From NCBI GenBank assembly GCA_946480555.1, contig CAMLLE010000212.1, positions 1-6,029 of the forward strand: a DNA stretch of 6,029 bases, in the 5' to 3' direction. The stretch's first letter is position 1; each line of letters starts with the position of its first letter. Shown piece after piece: positions 1 through 5,155 of this stretch. The notes under the pieces are model-generated. The model made no database searches, had not been told where the DNA came from, and saw only the letters and a list, made by a program, of their open reading frames with translations. This stretch comes from an uncultured Verrucomicrobia subdivision 3 bacterium (lineage in GTDB: Bacteria; Verrucomicrobiota; Verrucomicrobiae; Limisphaerales; CAMLLE01). The position numbers and the translations under genes are program-made.

Positions 1-523
1 CCAACACAAACGCCGGCCGCTGCGTCACCTTCAGCGCGTGAAACTCTGCAGTCGACGCACGCACCCGTTTCTCAACTTCAGGCAACTGTGCTTTCGCCAG
101 CAGCTCGGCTTCGTACAAGCCCGCCGCCTTGGCAGCGATCGCCGCCGAGATTTTCCAATCCGCGACCTTCCTGCCTTCTCGCATTGATGCTTCCATGAGC
201 GCCAGTCGGACGCGATCGTCCCCAACGCCGAAATCTTTCGCAGCCTCGGCAACGCAATTGGGCGCGAGCAACTCAGGCTGCCACGGCTCCATCCAGCCCG
301 AACTGAGCATGAACGGCGAACCCACGATGGTGCCGCTTCGCCGGTAAAACCAATCCGCCTGCTCGCGGGATTTCGACATGCTGTCCGTGACCAGCAAGGC
401 GATCTTCCAATCGAATTCCACCGGCGCATTCAAGTAGCGCTGCTTGAGTTCCGCCCAGGCCGGCTCCGCCCAGTAGCACCACGACGAAACGACATCGAGG
501 TAGTAGGTGATCTTGATGTGCAT
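1..523 (-). CDS. DsbA/FrnE-like thioredoxin-fold protein (N-terminal 174 residues, runs off left end)
   Basis: Reading the minus strand from an ATG at 523 gives 174 codons without a stop up to the window edge. The protein starts MHIKITYYLDVVSSWCYWAE, the opening beta strand and active-site helix of DSBA-like thioredoxin folds (DsbA, FrnE and 2-hydroxychromene-2-carboxylate isomerase relatives). The segment from about residue 20 to 150 is largely helical, as in the DsbA insertion. A QRPAF segment at 168-172 looks like the cis-proline loop, so about 40 C-terminal residues are probably missing. The usual CxxC is SSWC (13-16): only the second cysteine remains, so disulfide-exchange chemistry as in DsbA is doubtful. 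A monothiol reductase or isomerase-like role is possible. No signal peptide is visible, suggesting a cytoplasmic protein. No good Shine-Dalgarno precedes the ATG; a TTG lies further upstream in frame. Family is fairly sure, substrate unknown. Confidence 0.75.
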   Translation of the reverse strand, partial: MHIKITYYLDVVSSWCYWAEPAWAELKQRYLNAPVEFDWKIALLVTDSMSKSREQADWFYRRSGTIVGSPFMLSSGWMEPWQPELLAPNCVAEAAKDFGVGDDRVRLALMEASMREGRKVADWKISAAIAAKAAGLYEAELLAKAQLPEVEKRVRASTAEFHALKVTQRPAFVL

Positions 524-668
524 GAGGCGAAACTTACCGGCGGCACTTTCAGTTGACAGCAAGATTATGGGCAAATTCCACGATGTGGCCGGAGCGGAAA
601 GCTGCCCGCTGACGCCGGCATTCCTTGGGAACGCGATTGTCAAATTCGGGCTTGAACTTTAATCCATT
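524..668. promoter_or_regulatory. divergent intergenic region between the DsbA-like gene and the XRE-cupin gene
   Basis: These 145 bases separate two divergently read genes and should hold both promoters. On the plus strand a TTGTCA at 637-642 with TTTAAT at 658-663 (15-base spacing) is a weak promoter candidate. On the minus strand CATAAT at 569-564 could be a -10 for the DsbA-like gene, but no convincing -35 sits upstream of it. I see no clear operator palindrome, although an XRE regulator would plausibly bind here. The promoter calls are tentative. Confidence 0.3.
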
Positions 669-1289
669 ATGATGGACAACACTTCCAATATGAAGGATTC
701 GACGCCAAACCTGAATCAGCGAATTGCAAGCCGCGTTCGCGATTTGCGCGCCGCGCATCGCCTTTCTCTGGACGCACTGGCTCATAAAACCGGGGTCAGT
801 CGTTCGATGATTTCGCTCATCGAACGGGGCGAATGCAGCCCGACGGCGGTGGTGTTGGAAAAACTGGCTTCCGGCCTGGGCGTGGTGCTCGCCGCGTTGT
901 TTGATGCTCCGACCCAGAGCTCTCAGTCCGCGCCCAGTCCGCTCGCGCGACGGAAAGATCAACCCGAATGGCGCGATCCGGCTTCGGGCTACGTTCGCCG
1001 CAACGTTTCGCCTTCGGTCGCGTCAGCCCGGATTCAGATTGTCGAAGTGTCTTTCCCCGCGGGTGCGAGCGTCGCCTTTGAAAACGGACCAAACACCCGC
1101 CACGTGCATCAGCAGGTGTGGATGCTGGGAGGCACAATGGAAATCACCGTCGGAAAGGACAAGCATCGGCTCGGCGAAGGCGATTGCCTGGCAATGCAGT
1201 TGAACGAGCCGGTTCTATTTCACAATCCCACCCGCAAAGCCGCGCGTTATGCGGTCATGACGATTTCTGACTCCCCTTCAAAGCGATGA
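669..1289 (+). CDS. XRE-family transcriptional regulator with C-terminal cupin domain
   Basis: This 206-residue protein has an N-terminal helix-turn-helix of the XRE/Cro type (about residues 16-72). The recognition-helix region reads KTGVSRSMISLIERGECSPT, very typical of the family. A linker (about 80-105) leads to a cupin_2 beta barrel (about 108-200), with a histidine pair in NTRHVHQQVW and a GEGDCLAM turn. Such proteins are usually cytoplasmic repressors or activators that sense a small ligand through the cupin. ATGs occur at 669, 672 and 690 and none has a strong Shine-Dalgarno, so the exact start is open; the HTH begins after all three. Its stop overlaps the start of the downstream GNAT gene, which implies co-translation. 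The likely targets are its own operon and possibly the divergent DsbA-like gene. The ligand cannot be read from the sequence. Confidence 0.88.
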   Translation: MMDNTSNMKDSTPNLNQRIASRVRDLRAAHRLSLDALAHKTGVSRSMISLIERGECSPTAVVLEKLASGLGVVLAALFDAPTQSSQSAPSPLARRKDQPEWRDPASGYVRRNVSPSVASARIQIVEVSFPAGASVAFENGPNTRHVHQQVWMLGGTMEITVGKDKHRLGEGDCLAMQLNEPVLFHNPTRKAARYAVMTISDSPSKR

Positions 1290-1756
1290 ACAACACCAAC
1301 CTGCAAATCAAAGTGGATGACTTGCGCGGCCCGGAGATCGCCGAGCTTCTTGCGGAACATCTCCGGTGCATGCACGAAGTCACGCCTCTGAAAAGCGTGC
1401 ATGCACTGAACCTCGAAAAGCTCCGTCAACCGGCAATCACGTTCTGGAGCGTCTGGGATGGCGCTGAACTGGCCGGCTGCGGCGCGTTGCGGGAACTCAG
1501 CGCGGAACAGGGCGAAATCAAATCCATGCGCACGGCGAGCGCGCATCTGCGCAAAGGCGTGGGAAGCGCCGTGCTGCAGCACATTATCACGGAAGCAAAG
1601 CGGCGTGGATATCGCCGTCTTAATCTGGAAACCGGCGTGTTCGATTATTTCCGCCCGGCACACGCCCTCTATCGCAAGTTCGGTTTCCAACCGTGCGGCC
1701 CATTTGCCGATTACCAGGAAGATCCGAACAGCGTGTTCATGACAAAGGAGCTATGA
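1286..1756 (+). CDS. GNAT-family N-acetyltransferase
   Basis: This 156-residue single-domain protein fits the GNAT fold. The acetyl-CoA pyrophosphate loop (motif A) is LRKGVGSAVLQHI at 88-100, matching the (Q/R)xxGxG/A signature. It is followed by a helix, then RRLNLETG (beta 5 region, 110-117) and ALYRKFGF (127-134), the classic C-terminal helix and strand. The ending PFADYQEDPNSVFMTKEL resembles the YsnE/PhnO-like branch of small-molecule or amino-acid acetyltransferases. The ATG at 1286 overlaps the TGA of the XRE-cupin gene (ATGA), so the pair is translationally coupled and the regulator probably controls this enzyme. The acceptor substrate cannot be inferred. Confidence 0.88.
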   Translation: MNNTNLQIKVDDLRGPEIAELLAEHLRCMHEVTPLKSVHALNLEKLRQPAITFWSVWDGAELAGCGALRELSAEQGEIKSMRTASAHLRKGVGSAVLQHIITEAKRRGYRRLNLETGVFDYFRPAHALYRKFGFQPCGPFADYQEDPNSVFMTKEL

Positions 1757-1764
1757 GGCATGGA

Positions 1765-1785
1765 GCGCGGAACACGGGTCCGCGT
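1765..1785. repeat. small solitary REP-like hairpin between convergent genes
   Basis: In the 71-base gap between the GNAT stop and the thrS stop, CGCGGA (1766-1771) and TCCGCG (1779-1784) form a 6-bp stem around a 7-base loop, with a possible outer G-T pair. No T-tract follows on either strand, so it is a poor intrinsic terminator. It may be a degenerate REP-type palindrome, or a bidirectional stem at the end of the convergent transcripts. Confidence 0.35.
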
Positions 1786-1827
1786 AGTCATCCCTCTGAA
1801 ACTGCCTGAAAACGCCCGTTTCCGCGA

Positions 1828-4284
1828 TTACCCGAGGCGTTCCCGAATCGCCGCCAGAATGTTCGCCACGACCTCCGCCTTCGGCTTCGCGCCTTGCGGC
1901 CCGCCGTGGTGGAGGCGGACGCTCACGGCGCCGGCTTCCATGTCGCGGCCGCCGATCACCAGCATCGTGTGGACTTTGGCTTTCTCGGCTTCGGCGATCT
2001 TGGCTTTGATCGGGTCGGTACCGAAATCGGTTTCGACGCGAACCATGTTTCCGCGGAGTTCCTGGGCGATGGCTTTGGCGTAGTTCACCAGCGCTTCGTC
2101 GTTGCCGATCGTGAGTACGCGGACCTGCTCGGGCGCGAGCCAGAGCGGGAAGTTGCCGGCGTAATGCTCGATCAGGAAGCCGATGAAGCGTTCGTGCGTG
2201 CCGAGCGGAGCGCGATGAATGCAGAGCGGGGTTTTGAGCGTGTTGTCGCGATCCTTGTATTGCAGGCCGAACCGCGCCGGCACGGCGAAATCCACCTGGT
2301 TGGTCGCAATGGTGAATTCGCGGCCGATGGCGCTCCAGACCTGGACGTCGATCTTCGGACCGTAGAACGCGGCTTCGTTCGGCACCTCGACGTAGTTGAT
2401 GCCGGACTCAATCAGGACCTTGCGGACCATGTCTTCGGTCTTGAGCCAAAGCTCGGGCTGATCGACGTATTTCTTGCCGAGACCTTCCTTGGAATGCGTG
2501 CTGAAACGCATCTGATATTTTTCCAGGCCGAAGATTTTGAAATACTTCAGATACATGTCATTCACCGCGCGAAACTCGTCGGCGAACTGGTCTTCGGTGC
2601 AATAGATGTGGGCGTCGTTCATGTTGAGCGAACGGACGCGCATGAGGCCGAAGAGTTCGCCGGACTGCTCGTAGCGATAGCAGCAGCCGTATTCCGCGAG
2701 GCGCAACGGCAGGTCGCGGTAACTGCGCGGTTCCGCCGCAAAGATGCGGTGGTGATGCGGGCAGTTCATGGCTTTGAGGTAGTAGCGCTCGACATTGTCC
2801 TGGGGAGCACACGCGTCTCGCGTGTCCTCCTTCGCGTCCCGCGAAGGAGCCTGCGGCGTCCACAACCAGGGATAATTTTCATCCGGTTTTGCGGCGCCCG
2901 AATCCCACGGGTTCCTGCAGATGTAATGGAACTTTTCCTCAAGGTCCGAATCTCCGCGCATCAGGCGATCGAACGATTCCTTTTCCCAAACGGGATTGCC
3001 CTTGGTGTCTTCGAGCTTGTTGATCTCGTGCGCCGTAAACGATTTCAAAGAATGCAGAATCTCCGTCAACGGCCAGAAGACGGGGTTTCCGTCTTTGTCC
3101 TGTTCCTTGATCTGCGGCTCGAACAGCAGGTGAACGTGATCCGGCATCACGCACGCCGCATAGAGTTCGTAGCGACGTTGTTCGTGCAGGAAGAGAATGC
3201 TCTTGAGCACAGTGTCCCTGGCGAGCGGCGAAAGAGGTTTCCGGTCAACGGTGGTGAAGGTCACCATGTATTTTCCCCACGGGCGCTCAAAGTGAGGGAG
3301 ATTGCGTTTGGAATATTTCGCGCCGCCGGAGGTTCCCGGCGGGACGCCGGGAACGGCACGCGGGACGCGTGCGCTCCCCTTCTCCTCGTATTCCTTCAAC
3401 TCCATCGCAGGAAACATGCTCTCCGCGTAATACGGCAGATGCCCGGAGGTTTTATACATCTTCTCCTTCGCCAGATGCGGCGTGCGGACGCGGACGTAGC
3501 CGGCAGCGAATTCGGTTTCCTTGGCCAGCTTCTCCAGTTCCTCAACGAGGACGGTGCCCTTCGGCAGCCAGAGCGGCATGCCGGGGCCGACGTATTCGGT
3601 ATCGATGGCGAACAGCCCCATCTCCGCGCCGATCTTGCGATGATCACGCTTCTTCGCCTCTTCGATCATCTTCAGGTATTCCTCAAGCTGCGTCTTGTTT
3701 TTGAACGCGGTGCCGTAGATACGCTGGAGCTGCGGGCCTTTCTCGTCGCCCTTGTAGTAGGCGGCGGCCACGTTCATAAGCTTGAACGCTCCGATGTTGC
3801 CGGTGCGCATGACGTGCGGTCCGGCGCAGAGGTCAATGAAGTCGCCGTTCTTGTAATAGGAAATCGGTTCGCCTTCTGGAATTTGATTGAGCAGATCGAG
3901 CTTGAACTTGGATTCGTTTCCGGGCCGTTCGCTCAAACCACCCAGCCTTCCCGTTTTTGCTTCGGCGATTGCCTGGTCGCGCGTGACGACGACCTTTTCG
4001 AAAACGTTGTTCGCCTTGATCTCCTTCTTCATCTCCGCCTCGATCTTCTCGAAGTCTTCGGGCGAGATGCGATGTGAGCATTCGAGGTCGTAGTAAAAGC
4101 CGTTCTCAACGGGCGGACCGTAGGCGAACTGCGCGTCCGGCCAGAGCCGCAGGATGGCGGTGGCCATGACGTGGGCGCACGAGTGGCGGATGCGTTCCAG
4201 CTCCGTCATCTTCTCGCGCTCGTCCAGGGTTTTGCGCTCAGGGTTTGGCTGCGTCGGTTGCAGTGGTTTCGTTTCGTCGGCCAT
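1828..4284 (-). CDS. thrS: threonyl-tRNA synthetase carrying an in-frame RAYT transposase insertion
   Basis: ThrRS charges tRNA-Thr with threonine and hydrolyses Ser-tRNA-Thr in the cytoplasm. The chosen ATG (4284) has GGAAG 8 bases upstream; a GTG at 4299 would add five residues but lacks such a site. The product is 818 residues against about 640 for typical ThrRS. There is no N-terminal TGS domain. The editing domain (about 30-210) keeps its zinc-type residues HSCAH (34-38) and CAGPH (153-157). The class II core starts near 220. Motif 1 is GYVRVRTPHLA (262-272), motif 2 contains CYRYEQSG (535-542), and motif 3 is HRAPLGTHERFIG (690-702). Catalytic zinc ligands are C508, H559 and H690. The anticodon-binding domain is about 715-818. 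Residues about 303-495 are foreign: a RAYT domain plus translated REP sequence, between SMFPAMELKEYEEK and DNVERYYLKAMNCP. Removing it leaves about 625 residues, normal for a TGS-less ThrRS. No stop or frameshift interrupts the frame, so a fused protein is predicted; whether it folds and works is inference. Confidence 0.95.
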   Translation of the reverse strand: MADETKPLQPTQPNPERKTLDEREKMTELERIRHSCAHVMATAILRLWPDAQFAYGPPVENGFYYDLECSHRISPEDFEKIEAEMKKEIKANNVFEKVVVTRDQAIAEAKTGRLGGLSERPGNESKFKLDLLNQIPEGEPISYYKNGDFIDLCAGPHVMRTGNIGAFKLMNVAAAYYKGDEKGPQLQRIYGTAFKNKTQLEEYLKMIEEAKKRDHRKIGAEMGLFAIDTEYVGPGMPLWLPKGTVLVEELEKLAKETEFAAGYVRVRTPHLAKEKMYKTSGHLPYYAESMFPAMELKEYEEKGSARVPRAVPGVPPGTSGGAKYSKRNLPHFERPWGKYMVTFTTVDRKPLSPLARDTVLKSILFLHEQRRYELYAACVMPDHVHLLFEPQIKEQDKDGNPVFWPLTEILHSLKSFTAHEINKLEDTKGNPVWEKESFDRLMRGDSDLEEKFHYICRNPWDSGAAKPDENYPWLWTPQAPSRDAKEDTRDACAPQDNVERYYLKAMNCPHHHRIFAAEPRSYRDLPLRLAEYGCCYRYEQSGELFGLMRVRSLNMNDAHIYCTEDQFADEFRAVNDMYLKYFKIFGLEKYQMRFSTHSKEGLGKKYVDQPELWLKTEDMVRKVLIESGINYVEVPNEAAFYGPKIDVQVWSAIGREFTIATNQVDFAVPARFGLQYKDRDNTLKTPLCIHRAPLGTHERFIGFLIEHYAGNFPLWLAPEQVRVLTIGNDEALVNYAKAIAQELRGNMVRVETDFGTDPIKAKIAEAEKAKVHTMLVIGGRDMEAGAVSVRLHHGGPQGAKPKAEVVANILAAIRERLG
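2802..2849. repeat. REP hairpin pair at the 3' end of the RAYT element
   Basis: Reading plus, GGGGAGC (2802-2808) is followed by a perfect 7-bp hairpin ACACGCG-TCT-CGCGTGT (2809-2825). One C comes next, then a perfect 10-bp hairpin CTCCTTCGCG-TCC-CGCGAAGGAG (2827-2849). Both loops are three bases. On the thrS strand this sequence is translated as part of the RAYT-to-ThrRS junction, ending in TRDACAPQ. It is the inverted counterpart of the pair at 3332-3379. Confidence 0.88.
2851..3315 (-). CDS. REP-associated tyrosine transposase (Y1/HUH) domain, in frame inside thrS
   Basis: About 155 residues (ThrRS numbering 324-478) match the Y1 transposase / TnpA-REP family that nicks and joins single-stranded REP DNA. 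Visible hallmarks are the N-terminal YSKRNLPHFERPWGKYMVTF, the HUH motif VMPDHVHLLF with metal-binding H383 and H385, and LTEILHSLKSFTAHEIN. VWEKESFDRLMRG is followed by the tyrosine motif FHYICRNP, with Y454 the probable nucleophile, and the YPWLW ending. The length is a full family domain, so the catalytic core looks intact. It has no stop of its own, and no ATG, GTG or TTG precedes YSKRN in frame within the element. The only internal ATG is at 3267, preceded by GGGGA about 6 bases upstream, and would skip 16 residues. The domain is therefore mainly expected as part of the ThrRS fusion. Whether it is catalytically active in that context is unknown. Confidence 0.87.
3332..3379. repeat. REP hairpin pair at the 5' end of the RAYT element
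   Basis: A perfect 10-bp hairpin GTTCCCGGCG-GGA-CGCCGGGAAC (3332-3354) is followed after one G by a perfect 7-bp hairpin GCACGCG-GGA-CGCGTGC (3356-3372), then GCTCCCC (3373-3379). Read on minus, its outer 25 bases match the outer 25 bases of the 2802 end at 22 positions. The inner stem has the same 10-3-10 geometry and TCC loop but a different sequence. Translated on the thrS strand it gives GSARVPRAVPGVPPGTSGG. Confidence 0.88.
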
Positions 4285-4292
4285 AAAATTGT

Positions 4293-4297
4293 CTTCC
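4293..4297 (-). promoter_or_regulatory. ribosome binding site of thrS
   Basis: On the minus strand GGAAG lies 8 bases before the ATG at 4284. This supports the ATG over the in-frame GTG at 4299. The site directly abuts the proximal arm of the inverted repeat at 4298-4368, so a folded leader could hinder or expose it. Confidence 0.6.
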
Positions 4298-4368
4298 ACC
4301 GCGGAGGCGCGGAGACGCGGAGTTTAGAAGAGAGCGGCCTTTCCTCCGCGTCTCCGCGTCTCCGCGGT
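4298..4368. repeat. long imperfect inverted repeat in the thrS leader
   Basis: The arms 4299-4322 and 4344-4367 pair over 24 bases with one mismatch, plus one more A-T pair outside (4298/4368), around a 21-base spacer. The arms are themselves built from repeats of the GCGGAGACGCGGAG type. This low-complexity palindrome differs in sequence from the REP hairpins in the RAYT element, so it is a second repeat family or a small non-autonomous palindromic element. In the thrS transcript it would form a very stable hairpin ending one base before the Shine-Dalgarno. Confidence 0.85.
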
Positions 4369-4378
4369 TCAAGTTACC

Positions 4379-4415
4379 AAACAAAAACGCCTCGAATTAA
4401 ACAGTTCGAGGCGTT
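4379..4415 (-). terminator. intrinsic terminator or attenuator upstream of thrS
   Basis: A perfect 11-bp stem (AACGCCTCGAA 4386-4396 with TTCGAGGCGTT 4405-4415, 8-base loop) is followed on the minus strand by a T-rich run: two T's within the stem end, then TTTGTTT. It lies after the LURP-one-related gene and before thrS, on the same strand. It could simply end the upstream transcript. Its position just downstream of a threonine-rich mini-ORF suggests instead an attenuator for thrS. Confidence 0.72.
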
Positions 4416-4416
4416 G

Positions 4417-4442
4417 GCGTCCATCCCGGTCTGGGTGGACGC
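4417..4442 (-). promoter_or_regulatory. leader hairpin preceding the terminator
   Basis: On the minus strand GCGTCCA (4442-4436) pairs with TGGACGC (4423-4417). The stem is extended by CCC/GGG with one bulged A and closed by a loop AGACC. The 5' arm begins at the last base of the TAG stop of the threonine-rich mini-ORF, and the 3' arm ends one base before the terminator stem. A ribosome at the leader stop codon or on the threonine codons would cover or free this arm. Confidence 0.55.
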
Positions 4443-4477
4443 TAAATGGTTGTTGTGGTGATCAGGTTCACAAGCAC
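4442..4477 (-). CDS. candidate thrS leader peptide with four consecutive threonine codons
   Basis: A mini-ORF on the thrS strand reads GTG CTT GTG AAC CTG ATC ACC ACA ACA ACC ATT TAG, encoding MLVNLITTTTI. A shorter form, MNLITTTTI, would start from the second GTG at 4471. Four threonine codons in a row end two codons before the stop. The mini-ORF lies directly upstream of two hairpins, the second terminator-like, and then thrS. This is the arrangement of ribosome-mediated attenuators such as the thr operon or pheST leaders of enterobacteria. Weak points: the start would be GTG, no clear Shine-Dalgarno is visible, and no strong antiterminator pairing was found by eye. Confidence 0.5.
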   Translation of the reverse strand: MLVNLITTTTI

Positions 4478-4520
4478 GGCGGGAACTTACGTTCTGCGGC
4501 AGGCGGTCGCAATTCGAAAC

Positions 4521-5012
4521 TCAGTCTTGCTTGCTCTCCTGATGGCACACCATGTCGATCACCACGGCACTGGCGAGAACGAGCACATCATCTTCGCCGC
4601 GGGCGACGTCGATGCCATAAGTATCCGTCCAGCTGAACCAGCATTTGCTGACACACGCAACGGTATCGCCATGACGTTCGAAGTTGTATTCGTGGTCGAG
4701 GAAGTCCCCTTGTGCTTCGAGATCGTCCGGTCCCGGAACATCCACGGTGAACTTGCAGCGAAACAGCGTGAACAGGCTCTTCTTCACCACCGCCGTGAGC
4801 CGGCCGTGAACTTCGATTTCGTAGGTCGGCCCCCAGGAAAGCAGCTTCTGGCGAATGAATGCCAGTTCGTTGCCTTGCGCATCGTGAAAGGAGAGCTTGT
4901 CGCCCCAGCTGAAGGCGCGGCCATCGACGAAGAAAATCTCCTGCCCGTCCTCGTTTCGAATGCTGAAATCGTCGCCCCAGGACCAGAACTTCTGCTTCAT
5001 CACGTAGCGCAT
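4521..5012 (-). CDS. LURP-one-related (LOR, tubby-like barrel) family protein
   Basis: The ATG at 5012 is chosen because AAGGAG (5025-5020 on minus) lies 7 bases upstream; a longer frame back to 5105 adds an arginine-rich stretch without family character. The 163-residue protein starts MRYVMKQKFWSWGDDFSIRN and consists of repeating short strand units (FSWGDKLSFHD, LLSWGPTYEIEV, WFSWTDTYGIDV), as in LURP-one-related / DUF567 proteins. These adopt a 12-stranded tubby-like barrel around a central helix, here probably the C-terminal hydrophobic segment LVLASAVVIDMVCH. The molecular role of bacterial members is not settled; a link to lipid or membrane binding has been proposed by analogy to tubby and scramblase folds. 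It is divergent from rpoZ and upstream of thrS on the same strand, separated by a terminator-like hairpin. Confidence 0.85.
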   Translation of the reverse strand: MRYVMKQKFWSWGDDFSIRNEDGQEIFFVDGRAFSWGDKLSFHDAQGNELAFIRQKLLSWGPTYEIEVHGRLTAVVKKSLFTLFRCKFTVDVPGPDDLEAQGDFLDHEYNFERHGDTVACVSKCWFSWTDTYGIDVARGEDDVLVLASAVVIDMVCHQESKQD

Positions 5013-5019
5013 GGCGGTT

Positions 5020-5025
5020 CTCCTT
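5020..5025 (-). promoter_or_regulatory. ribosome binding site of the LURP-one-related gene
   Basis: AAGGAG on the minus strand lies 7 bases before the ATG at 5012. It is the clearest Shine-Dalgarno in the window and fixes the start 31 codons inside the longest possible frame. Confidence 0.8.
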
Positions 5026-5099
5026 TTTGGCCACGGTAGCCAGCGCGTTCTGCGGACGCAACGCCGCCGATCGCGCGTTTTGGGCGCCGAAATTAGGGA

Positions 5100-5127
5100 T
5101 TGCATTCAAAACCCTGCCGGATACCTT
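5100..5127 (+). promoter_or_regulatory. possible rpoZ promoter
   Basis: TTGCAT (5100-5105) and TACCTT (5122-5127) are spaced by 16 bases in the divergent gap upstream of rpoZ. The -10 match is only partial, so this is a weak candidate; it is the best sigma70-like pair I see there. Confidence 0.25.
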
Positions 5128-5155
5128 ACGACGCTCGAATTTCTGAGAGTTTACC

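Larger units (their letters stand above)
2802..3379 (-). mobile_element. RAYT element with inverted REP pairs, inserted inside thrS
   Basis: The element is defined by GGGGAGC at both outer edges in inverted orientation: 2802-2808 on plus, and 3379-3373 read on minus. Inside each edge are two adjacent hairpins, and a Y1 transposase lies between them. This is the arrangement expected of a REP-associated tyrosine transposase with its cognate REPs. The element is oriented like thrS. If the ancestral coding sequence was GAG GAG AAG GAC AAT, the inserted length is 579 bp, exactly 193 codons, preserving the frame. No target-site duplication is evident, which is normal for Y1/HUH transposition through single-stranded DNA. 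The boundaries rest on the repeat symmetry and on where ThrRS similarity stops and resumes; they may be off by a few bases. Confidence 0.85.

Noticed and set aside
31..482. Minus-strand frames at 31-429 and 273-482 and the plus-strand frame at 129-347
   Set aside because: They overlap the DsbA-like coding frame in other phases and show no family features.
549..962. 137-codon minus-strand frame overlapping the XRE gene
   Set aside because: Mostly antisense to the HTH domain, without recognisable domain or ribosome binding site; treated as a shadow.
2802..3379. The ThrRS insertion as an intein
   Set aside because: No Cys/Ser at the N-junction with a splicing block, no terminal His-Asn before the C-junction, and the domain is a Y1/HUH transposase flanked by DNA palindromes, not a splicing fold.
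2802..3379. The insertion as a sequencing or assembly chimera
   Set aside because: Symmetric REP boundaries, the intact frame and a coherent loop position argue for a real transposition event. It cannot be fully excluded without reads.
1894..4077. 727-codon open frame on the plus strand, antisense to thrS
   Set aside because: It lies entirely opposite a confidently identified ThrRS/RAYT coding sequence, and its translation shows no recognisable domain and a mirrored composition. It is a GC-rich codon-bias shadow.
4285..4299. GTG at 4299 as the thrS start
   Set aside because: The ATG at 4284 has GGAAG 8 bases upstream, while the GTG would place the start inside the repeat arm with no ribosome site.
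4285..4520. T-box riboswitch upstream of thrS
   Set aside because: The conserved AGGGTGGNACCGCG box is absent; only ACCGCG occurs, as part of the inverted-repeat arm, and no Stem I pattern is seen.
4446..5039. 197-codon open frame on the plus strand, antisense to the LURP-one-related gene
   Set aside because: The minus strand encodes a clear LOR-family protein with a strong ribosome binding site; the plus frame has no family character.
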